From Lentisphaeria bacterium (GTDB lineage Bacteria > Verrucomicrobiota > Lentisphaeria > Oligosphaerales > Oligosphaeraceae), in NCBI GenBank assembly GCA_016302725.1, contig JAEDNB010000014.1, positions 1 through 20,384 of the forward strand: a stretch of DNA of 20,384 bases, read 5' to 3'. Below the pieces are notes generated by a model. The model worked only from the letters and a program-made list of their open reading frames with translations. It searched no databases and was not told where the DNA came from. The position numbers and the translations under genes are program-made. This document shows, in pieces, positions 7,521 through 13,773 of this stretch. Each line of letters opens with the position of its first letter. The stretch's first letter is position 1.

Positions 7521-8384
7521 CTACCGAAGCCATTCCACGCAGAGGGAGAAGCGGGAGGCGGGGACTCCCTCCCAAAGGCGGGGACCCGCCTGCCGCCGCA
7601 GGAACCCCCGCAGGGCCTTCAGGGCAGCCTGGTCCAATTCGTCGATGCCGCAGGAGGCACGAAGCAACACCCGGGGCATGGAGGAGCCTGGCAGGAACTG
7701 GAGCTCCATCACCGTGGCGGGCTCCCCCACGCCCCCCAAAGCACCCTGCCGATCCCAAAGGCGACGGCGGATTTCCGGATCCTCCAGGAGGGCCAGGCTT
7801 TCCGGGGAGAGGGACGGCGGGGATTTCAGCACTCCCCCTCCCAGGCGCCGCCATTGCGGAGGAAGAGGGGGGAACGGGGTGGGCTTCCATTCCGCCACCA
7901 GGGGTTCCAGCGCGGGGGGGGCGGGAAGAAGGACCGAGTCGTCCGGCGGGGGCAGGCGCAACTCCAGCCGGTTCTCCGGCAGGGAGAGGGGGGAAGGCGC
8001 CTGGGGAGAAAGGGAAAAGCGGGGTGCCTCCGGCCAGGGAAGGGGCGCCCGCCGGTTGAAACGGGAAAACCCCTCCTCCGTGGGGTAATACCACTGGGAG
8101 GGATCCAGCATCCGGATCCACTGCCAAAGGGCCTCCTCCTGGGAAGTGGTCAGGTTCTCTGGACGGGCAATGGCCGCCAGGCGGGAGGGCGCCTGCTCCT
8201 CCTGGTGCTTCTCCATCCCCTGCTTCAGCAGCAGAAAGGGCAGGTGCAGGAGCGCCACCACCAGGATGGCGAGAAACAGCCGGCGCCACTTGTGCTCTCC
8301 GTCCCTGCCAGCCGCCCCCTTCAGTTCCCGGCGGCGCAGGGCAGGCTGGAGGTCAGGGGCTTTTTTCATCAAGGGCTGGGGCAT
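7521..8384 (-). CDS. TonB-like protein (N-terminal anchor, proline-rich linker, TonB-type C-terminus)
   Basis: A 287-residue protein downstream of ExbB- and ExbD-like genes. A basic N-terminus is followed by one TM helix (about 35-54) carrying a histidine, H47, as TonB does in its TM. A Pro-rich region (about 110-190) would span the periplasm. The C-terminus has ELQFLPGSSMPRVLLRASCG then LDQAALKALRGF, the strand-then-helix pattern of TonB C-terminal domains. Its start overlaps the ExbD-like gene by 32 bases; an ATG at 8369 is the alternative start. In the classic system TonB passes ExbBD energy to outer-membrane receptors. No such receptor is encoded here, so the partner is unknown, and the TonB call is by architecture. 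Confidence 0.7.
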   Translation of the reverse strand: MPQPLMKKAPDLQPALRRRELKGAAGRDGEHKWRRLFLAILVVALLHLPFLLLKQGMEKHQEEQAPSRLAAIARPENLTTSQEEALWQWIRMLDPSQWYYPTEEGFSRFNRRAPLPWPEAPRFSLSPQAPSPLSLPENRLELRLPPPDDSVLLPAPPALEPLVAEWKPTPFPPLPPQWRRLGGGVLKSPPSLSPESLALLEDPEIRRRLWDRQGALGGVGEPATVMELQFLPGSSMPRVLLRASCGIDELDQAALKALRGFLRRQAGPRLWEGVPASRFSLCVEWLR

Positions 8385-8889
8385 AGTTCTTGCTGTTGCG
8401 CAGGCTGGCGCCGCTGGTGGCCAGGTAGGCGTCGAACTTTGCGCTGCGGGCGATGTCGAAGAGGCGGGTCACCGTGCTCAAGGGAGCCTTCTGGTCCACG
8501 TAGAAGACGACCTTGGGGCGCTGCCTCGGCTGTCCCTGCCCCCTGGGGTGCGTTTCCGGCTGCCCAACCCTGGCGCGCAGCTCCTCCTGCTTCCTCTGGT
8601 ATTGGCTGGCCAGGGTCTCCAGCACCTGCCGGAAATCCTCCAGGCTGTCCAGGCGCCTGGCGTTGTAGAAGAGCTGTCCGTCCGCAGTGACGGTCACCAC
8701 CGTCTTCACCAGGGGGGTGAGTTCCTCATTGTCGAAAATGGGCAGGTCGATGGCGGTCCCGGGCATGGAGATCCGCTGGCTGCAGATCAGGAAGACCACC
8801 ATCAGCACGGAGAAGAGGCCCATGATGCCAATGACCGTGGGAAGGGTGGAGGTGGTCCTGTGGTATTGGGTTCGCCACTGGAAATCCAT
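8353..8889 (-). CDS. ExbD/TolR-like protein lacking the transmembrane aspartate
   Basis: A 178-residue protein with one TM helix (about 16-37, LPTVIGIMGLFSVLMVVFLICS) followed by GTAIDLP (44-50), which matches the ExbD motif after the TM. A C-terminal segment (VVFYVDQKAPLSTVTRLFDIARSAKF) matches the ExbD periplasmic fold. A Gln/Arg/Glu-rich insert at about 96-125 lengthens the middle. ExbD and TolR carry an essential Asp just after a Pro near the start of the TM helix; here the helix has no acidic or basic residue. It follows the ExbB-like gene by 24 bases, with a pyrimidine-rich leader and no Shine-Dalgarno. Family call firm; energised function doubtful. Confidence 0.85.
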   Translation of the reverse strand: MDFQWRTQYHRTTSTLPTVIGIMGLFSVLMVVFLICSQRISMPGTAIDLPIFDNEELTPLVKTVVTVTADGQLFYNARRLDSLEDFRQVLETLASQYQRKQEELRARVGQPETHPRGQGQPRQRPKVVFYVDQKAPLSTVTRLFDIARSAKFDAYLATSGASLRNSKNYAPALDEKSP

Positions 8890-8913
8890 GGGGAGGGGCG
8901 GGGTTGAGGGGGG

Positions 8914-9561
8914 TCAGGCCTTGGGGCGGGCGGCTTCCTCTTCCTCGGATGGGGGGGCGTTGTGGGTCAGGAAGTAGGTGATTTCCGCCGCCCCCTTGCC
9001 CATTTCGGCCAGGAGGTGGTCCACCTTCTCCACCAGCACCGCATGGCAGATTTGGCAGACCAGGGAGGCCAGCAAGCCCAGGGCGGTGCAGATGAGGGCC
9101 ATCTTGATGTCCCCGGAAAGCACCTGCGCCCCCTTGAATTCAATGTTGTTGATGTTGTCGAAGGCGCCGATGAGGGAAATCAAGGTCCCCAGGAGCCCCA
9201 CCACGGGGGTCATGTTGGCGAAGGCGGCCAGCAACTTCAGGTTCCGCTCCAGGCGGGGAATCAGCAGCCGCCCGGCCTCCTCCACGGCGTGCTGGATGGC
9301 CGGCGCCCCGTCCCGCCAATGTTCGATGGCGGTGCGGAAGATTTCGCCCACGGGGCCGGTCTTGCCGTCGCAGTTGGCCACTGCCTCCTTCACCTTTCCT
9401 GCCCGGAGCTGGTTCAGCAGCCCCCGGAGGAGTTCGAAGGTGTCCACCCGGGCGCGGTGGAGGTAGAGATACCGGTCCGCCGCGATGATGAAGGTCAGCA
9501 CCAGGAAGGCCACCACCACGATGGCGATGATGCCGGGCACATTGGAAATCTGCTCTAGCAT
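8914..9561 (-). CDS. MotA/TolQ/ExbB-family proton channel protein
   Basis: A 215-residue inner-membrane protein with three TM helices (about 11-28, 112-134, 154-175). The family core is intact: MTPVVGLLGTLISLIGAF (117-134) and ALICTALGLLASLVC (155-169). The two pore threonines expected in ExbB and TolQ correspond to T126 and T159. The cytoplasmic loop between TM1 and TM2 is of normal length. A conserved channel next to an ExbD-like partner that lacks its Asp is unusual. The gene starts 47 bases after the helical-repeat gene and 24 bases before the ExbD-like gene. Confidence 0.92.
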   Translation of the reverse strand: MLEQISNVPGIIAIVVVAFLVLTFIIAADRYLYLHRARVDTFELLRGLLNQLRAGKVKEAVANCDGKTGPVGEIFRTAIEHWRDGAPAIQHAVEEAGRLLIPRLERNLKLLAAFANMTPVVGLLGTLISLIGAFDNINNIEFKGAQVLSGDIKMALICTALGLLASLVCQICHAVLVEKVDHLLAEMGKGAAEITYFLTHNAPPSEEEEAARPKA

Positions 9562-9608
9562 GGGAGGGGAGGGCGCAGGGAAGGGGGGGAGGGGGCGGCC
9601 CCGCCAGG

Positions 9609-11252
9609 CTACTTGACCTTGGGGGCTTGGATTTCCTCGGCGCGGGGGATGAAACGCTCCAGGGGGACCTGCTGGAAACTGGCCAGGTTCTCCGCCAGGC
9701 GGCGGGTGTCGGGATTGGCCTGGAGGAGCCGTCCGATGACCCCCAGGGCGGTGCGGCGCATCTGGTCGAAGGGCGGCAGGCCCCGGCGCAGCTCCGTCCC
9801 CTCGGCGGTCTTGGTGTAGACATCATAGATGTCCTTGGCGGCGAGGGTCAGGCTTTCGAAGGAGAGGAACTCGTCCGACTCCTCGCTCTCCGCGTAGGCC
9901 AGGATGGTGTATGCCTGGAAGAGGTAGCTGTTGATGGCCTGCTCCGCCGCCCGGTGGCTGGCATCCACCAGGTCCTCCGCCAGCTCCTTCTTGACGAAGC
10001 CCTCCAGGTCTCCCTGGAAGCGGGTGGGGTTGTATTTCATGGCCATGTCGAACCAGTTGGCGGCCTTCTTCTTGTAGCCGAAGATGTAGAAGCGCACCAC
10101 GGCGTCCACCAGGAAGTTGCTGTAGGCCCCCTGGATGTTGTTGTTGGGGAAGTCCCGGATGGCGTCCAGGTAGGCCTGGCGGGCGGCGTCGGCCACCTTG
10201 AAATTGGGCTGCATCTGGAGGTTTTTCAGGTCTCCCTTGAGATAGAGGAGGCGTCCGGTGGAGAAGGAGGCGTTGAGGGCCTGGAAGATCATGCGGCTGC
10301 AGGAGAGCCGCTTGAAGGCGGCGGAGGGGTCCTTCCACACGTCCATGCCCTTCTGGGCCCAGTAGACGGCGTGGGCCTCGGGGAGTCGCCAGTCGAATTC
10401 CCCGTAGAGGTCATTGAGGCGCATCATGTATTTGGGGTCGAGTCGGTATTTGTAGACCATCCAGCGGTGGCGCAGGCAGAGCTCCACGTCCTGGGTGATC
10501 CCCGCCTCGTCGAAGGCCTGTCGGAAGCGCTCGGGGATTCCGGCGGCGTCCCGGAATTCCATTTCCAGCCGGGGGAAATCCGCCTGGGCCTCCTGGAGGA
10601 TGCGGAGGTATTCGGGGGCGCGGTCGCCCAGGACGGCCAGGAGCTTGCCCTCGTTGAGGGGGGCGCGGTCCAGAGTCTCCCATTGGAGGTAGTAGTCTCC
10701 GAAGAGGCGGATCATCTCCTTGGCCCACTCCACCTTGTAGAAGCGGTTGGCGTCGTCGGCGTCCTGTCCCATCTTGTGCTGGAAGATCCAGCCCAGCTGT
10801 CGGAAGAGGTCGGGGTCCCCGGGGTTGTATTCCAGGGCTTCGTCCCGGATGAGTTCCAGCCCCCGCTTGACCCAGCGCCAGCGGTCCTCGAAGCCGGTGA
10901 AGGTCACGGAGACATTGTAGGCCATGTTCCATCCCAGGAAGGCGTGGGCGCCGGTGAAGCGGGGCTGGAGTTTTACAATCCAGTCCGCCAACTGCACCAT
11001 TTCATAGTACTTTCCCTCCTCCTGCATTCGTCCGGAGCGGAGCCAGAGGTAGTCGGCCAGGATGCCCCGGAAGCCGCCCAGGGCAACGCTGGTGAAGGCC
11101 ACCACGGGGGGGGCGTTCTCCAGGGGGGTGTTGTCGGTGAGGTGGTAGGTGGTGCGGAGGCCATTCATCCGGTTTTGGAGGAAGGAGATGACGCCCAGGA
11201 GCACCACCATGGCCACCACCATGGACAGCAGGGGCAGGAGACTTCTTTTCAT
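9609..11252 (-). CDS. Membrane-anchored helical-repeat (TPR-like) protein
   Basis: A 547-residue protein with an N-terminal TM anchor (about 8-25) and an otherwise soluble, aromatic-rich helical body. It contains helix pairs of TPR character, such as WIVKLQPRFTGAHAFLGWNMAY and EALEYNPGDPDLFRQLGWIFQHK. The segment GGFRGILADYLWLRSGRMQEEG is one I associate, from memory, with uncharacterised proteins of Verrucomicrobia and Lentisphaerae. The body is most likely periplasmic. The ATG at 11252 is chosen because the open frame above it is a Pro/Ser/Thr low-complexity stretch. It lies between the permease (73-base gap) and the ExbB-like gene (47-base gap), suggesting a scaffold role. No enzymatic motif is seen. 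Confidence 0.82.
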   Translation of the reverse strand: MKRSLLPLLSMVVAMVVLLGVISFLQNRMNGLRTTYHLTDNTPLENAPPVVAFTSVALGGFRGILADYLWLRSGRMQEEGKYYEMVQLADWIVKLQPRFTGAHAFLGWNMAYNVSVTFTGFEDRWRWVKRGLELIRDEALEYNPGDPDLFRQLGWIFQHKMGQDADDANRFYKVEWAKEMIRLFGDYYLQWETLDRAPLNEGKLLAVLGDRAPEYLRILQEAQADFPRLEMEFRDAAGIPERFRQAFDEAGITQDVELCLRHRWMVYKYRLDPKYMMRLNDLYGEFDWRLPEAHAVYWAQKGMDVWKDPSAAFKRLSCSRMIFQALNASFSTGRLLYLKGDLKNLQMQPNFKVADAARQAYLDAIRDFPNNNIQGAYSNFLVDAVVRFYIFGYKKKAANWFDMAMKYNPTRFQGDLEGFVKKELAEDLVDASHRAAEQAINSYLFQAYTILAYAESEESDEFLSFESLTLAAKDIYDVYTKTAEGTELRRGLPPFDQMRRTALGVIGRLLQANPDTRRLAENLASFQQVPLERFIPRAEEIQAPKVK

Positions 11253-11325
11253 ATCGCGTTGCGGAAGGGTAGGGGAAGGGGCGGGGGAAGGAGGCGTGGC
11301 GTGGGGGGACGGTGGCGGCGCGGGG

Positions 11326-12909
11326 TCAGGAGTTGCGGCGCACCACCAGGCCAAGTTCCCTTCGGGTGAGGAAGAAGATGCCCAGGAAGGCCAGCAGGCC
11401 GCTGCGGATGACCAGCACCTTGAGGAAGGCCCAGCCCAGGTCGTCCATCTCCACCAGCTTTCCGGCGGCCAGGTCGCCGGTGGTGTTCAGGTCGTCCACC
11501 GTCACCACCAGGGTCTGGACGCACTTGGCCATGACGTGGGCGGACTTTTCCCAGGCGTTGGCATACATGTAGCGTCCGTCCTCGCCCCTCAGGGGGGCGC
11601 TCAAGGCGGCGGGCACCACCAGTCCGATGATGAGGTAGGCCACGGCCACGAAGACGGCCACGGGGGTGGAGAAGAGGGCGCCCACGGTGCAGCCCAGGGC
11701 TGCCAGGAAGCCCAGTTGGAAGATGGCCATCAGCATGGTGCGCAGGTAGTTCTGGGAGAAGGAGGCCACGGGGCACAGGAGGGTGGGGCCGTCGGCCACC
11801 TGGAAGACGGCGGTGGAGTTGCGCACCTGCCGCTTGTATTCCTTCTGGGATTCCTCGTCCTGGGGGATTGCGCTGGCGGGGGGCAGGAATTTGTCGGCCA
11901 GGTTTTGGATGACCAGGACCACGGGGGCCTTTCCGGCGGCGGGGACCACCTGTGCGGCGGTGGCGGGCATCACGCCGGCGGGGATGCCCTCCTCCTGGAT
12001 TCGCGCCTCCTGTTCGGGGGAGAGGGTGTTGATTTCCTGCCAGGAGCCGCCGGGCATTATGTAGGGGGCCCCCTCCTGTCCGTCGCTATACCAGGCGATG
12101 GGGGCGGCGCCCTGGGCCTGCGCCACCTCCTCTCCCAGGAGGTGGAGTCCGAAATCCAGGGGGATTTGCCTCTGGTCGGTGTTGATGGCGTCGTTGGAGT
12201 ACATCCGGAAGCGGAGGCTGAGGCGGGCGTCCTTTCCGGGGAGGTGGACATTTTTGAAGGTCCACGTGTGGCTTTCCCCGGGTTTCACCACGATGTTCCG
12301 CATGACGGCGGTGGCCAGTTCGGACATGATGGCCTTTTTCACGGCCAGTTCATCGGAGCGGGCGTCCACCAGGCCCTGGCGCAGTCGCTTCTCGTACTCC
12401 TCGGTGACCTTGTCCCTCAGGTCGGGGAGGGCGGGGCGGAACTCCCGGCGGGCCACCAGGAACTCCCGGTTGAGGCGTTCCATGTCGCTGTCGGAGAAGA
12501 AGCCGGAGGCGTGGGCGGCCCGGAGGCGGTAGAAGGTCAGGCCGTAGACCAGGGCCATGGAGGCCACCAGGATGAGGGCGTGCATGAGGAAGACCCCGGC
12601 GAACTTGCCCGCCCAGAGTTTCCAGCGGGGGCATGGCTTGGTCACCGCCAGGTGCACCTGGTATCCCTCGATTTCGCTGGAGAGGATGGAGCATCCCAGC
12701 CAAAGGCAGGAGGCGGAAATCAGGGCGATGACCAGGTTGAGGGAGTAGGTGAGGGAGACCTGGATCAAGCCCGCCGCCGTATTGTCGCCCCGGATGGTCA
12801 GGGGCAGCCCGATGACGCACAGGAGAATCAAGGCGAAGAGCACAAGGAAGACCTTCGACCGCAGGGCGGAGCGGACGGTCTGTTTCAGGATGGCGTTGAA
12901 GGCTTTCAC
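11326..12909 (-). CDS. ABC-2 type membrane permease with a large extracytoplasmic domain
   Basis: A 527-residue integral membrane protein. TM helices are near 19-40, 47-75 and 100-128, then a soluble region (about 130-390), then two helices at 393-437 and a last one at about 495-514. Between TM2 and TM3, EIEGYQVHLAVTKPCPRWKLWAGKFAG matches the ABC-2 coupling helix (usual form E-x-x-G-T-x-x-x-L-x-x-x-P-x-x-R). This suggests export or membrane work powered by an ATPase. No ATPase gene is adjacent; the gene upstream is the DJ-1 protein. The start codon is GTG, without a Shine-Dalgarno and preceded by a GC hairpin. Family call by topology and coupling motif; substrate unknown. Confidence 0.82.
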   Translation of the reverse strand: MKAFNAILKQTVRSALRSKVFLVLFALILLCVIGLPLTIRGDNTAAGLIQVSLTYSLNLVIALISASCLWLGCSILSSEIEGYQVHLAVTKPCPRWKLWAGKFAGVFLMHALILVASMALVYGLTFYRLRAAHASGFFSDSDMERLNREFLVARREFRPALPDLRDKVTEEYEKRLRQGLVDARSDELAVKKAIMSELATAVMRNIVVKPGESHTWTFKNVHLPGKDARLSLRFRMYSNDAINTDQRQIPLDFGLHLLGEEVAQAQGAAPIAWYSDGQEGAPYIMPGGSWQEINTLSPEQEARIQEEGIPAGVMPATAAQVVPAAGKAPVVLVIQNLADKFLPPASAIPQDEESQKEYKRQVRNSTAVFQVADGPTLLCPVASFSQNYLRTMLMAIFQLGFLAALGCTVGALFSTPVAVFVAVAYLIIGLVVPAALSAPLRGEDGRYMYANAWEKSAHVMAKCVQTLVVTVDDLNTTGDLAAGKLVEMDDLGWAFLKVLVIRSGLLAFLGIFFLTRRELGLVVRRNS

Positions 12910-12925
12910 GGTCTTTTGGGGAGGG

Positions 12926-12950
12926 CGCCCCGCCGCCGTCGGCGGGGGCG
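12926..12950. other. GC-rich hairpin just upstream of the ABC permease start
   Basis: Ten base pairs with one bulged G and a four-base loop, formed by cgccccgccg and cggcgggggcg. It lies 17 bases before the GTG start at 12909 on the minus strand. No T-run follows, so it is not a standard terminator for the DJ-1 gene. It may lie in the permease leader and limit ribosome access. Chance cannot be excluded in this GC-rich sequence. Confidence 0.4.
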
Positions 12951-13038
12951 TGTGGGAATGGGCGCCGGGCCTTCCGCCGGGGGGAGGCGGGGAAGGTGGC
13001 GCGCCAGGGCTTGCAGGAGGGGGAGGGTGGGGCGTTTG

Positions 13039-13599
13039 TCAGCGGCGGCGCATGGCCTCCCCCAGCTGGGACGCCAGCTGGGGGGAGCCCGTGGCGCGGA
13101 GGATTTCCAGGGAAAAATCCAGGGCGGCGGCAGGGCCGCAGGCCGTAAGGATCCTTCCCGAGCGCTGGATGTAGTTGCCAGTATAGACCCCGTGGGCAAT
13201 CTGCCGTTCCGTGCCGGGATAGCAGGTGTATTCCACGCCGTCTTTCAGGAGTCCGGCCGCCTCCAGCACCAGGGGGGCGGCGCAGATGGCGCAGACCCAG
13301 CCGCCGGAGGCCAGCGTCTGCCGCGCCGCTTCAAGGCAGAACTCCTCCGCCGCCAGGTTGCGGGAACCGGGCATTCCGCCGGGGAAATAGACCAGTTCCC
13401 AGCCTGCCGGGGAGAGTTCCCCGATGGGGCGGTCGCAGCGCACCGCCACCCCCCGGGAGGAGGGGACGCCTCCGCTGGCGTCCGGGGAGACCCCGGCCAG
13501 GGTGACGGAGACGCCCACGCGGCGCAGGACGTCCACGGGGGCCAGGGCTTCCAGTTCCTCGAATCCCGGGGCCAGGAAAATCAGGGCGTTGCGGAGCAT
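13039..13599 (-). CDS. DJ-1/PfpI family protein (YajL/PARK7-like)
   Basis: A 186-residue single-domain protein starting MLRNALIFLAPGFEELEALAPVDVLRR, a classic DJ-1 N-terminus. The nucleophile-elbow Cys is C106 in VCAICAAPL, the number it has in human DJ-1, and E17 corresponds to the DJ-1 glutamate (E18) that contacts it. Family members are linked to oxidative stress protection, and proposed glyoxalase or deglycase activity is debated. The frame is open to 13650, but the extra 17 residues are Pro/Leu low complexity, so the ATG at 13599 is chosen. It is the first gene of the minus run, divergent from thrC, with 129 bases before the permease. Confidence 0.93.
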   Translation of the reverse strand: MLRNALIFLAPGFEELEALAPVDVLRRVGVSVTLAGVSPDASGGVPSSRGVAVRCDRPIGELSPAGWELVYFPGGMPGSRNLAAEEFCLEAARQTLASGGWVCAICAAPLVLEAAGLLKDGVEYTCYPGTERQIAHGVYTGNYIQRSGRILTACGPAAALDFSLEILRATGSPQLASQLGEAMRRR

Positions 13600-13655
13600 G
13601 GGGGTGGGTGGGAAGGGGAGGAGGAGGGCAGGGGGAGGCGCAGGGGCCATCGCAC

Positions 13656-13674
13656 TTGGGCTATATTAGCCCAA
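13656..13674. promoter_or_regulatory. 19-base palindrome in the DJ-1/thrC divergent region, candidate operator
   Basis: ttgggctatattagcccaa has perfect 8-base arms (13656-13663, 13667-13674) around a tat centre. The AT-rich centre reads TATATT on the plus strand and TAATAT on the minus strand, both resembling a -10 box, about 60 bases upstream of the DJ-1 start. It is the kind of site a dimeric repressor would use. No convincing -35 box accompanies either direction, so promoter overlap is inferred. Confidence 0.5.
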
Positions 13675-13675
13675 C

Positions 13676-13723
13676 GCCCTCCGGCCTTCGCCGGACGGCT
13701 GCCCCGCCTCCCCTGGCGGGCAG
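13676..13723. other. Two consecutive hairpins upstream of thrC
   Basis: Hairpin one (13676-13699) has tccggc-cttc-gccgga at its core and a further 3 bp after one mismatch. Hairpin two (about 13699-13723) pairs ctgccccgcc with ggcgggcag around a six-base loop, with one bulged C. Neither is followed by a T-run. They lie 50-100 bases before the thrC ATG and could be leader-RNA structures if transcription starts upstream of them, or DNA-level sites. Confidence 0.45.
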
Positions 13724-13737
13724 GAGAAACGTGAAAA

Positions 13738-13743
13738 TATAAC
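13738..13743 (+). promoter_or_regulatory. Possible -10 element for thrC
   Basis: TATAAC in a short AT-rich patch, 30 bases before the thrC ATG. The matching -35 position falls in the GC hairpin and has no recognisable box, so this is a weak call. Confidence 0.25.
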
Positions 13744-13773
13744 ACCCCTTTCCCAGAAGGGTACCCCCCGAGA

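Noticed and set aside
9627..13734. Long plus-strand open frames antisense to the helical-repeat, ABC permease and DJ-1 genes
   Set aside because: Gly/Val/Glu/His-rich shadow translations with no recognisable domain; the minus-strand genes have clear TM helices and motifs.
13676..13773. T-box or threonine attenuator upstream of thrC
   Set aside because: No T-box consensus, no leader peptide with Thr codons, and no T-run after the hairpins.
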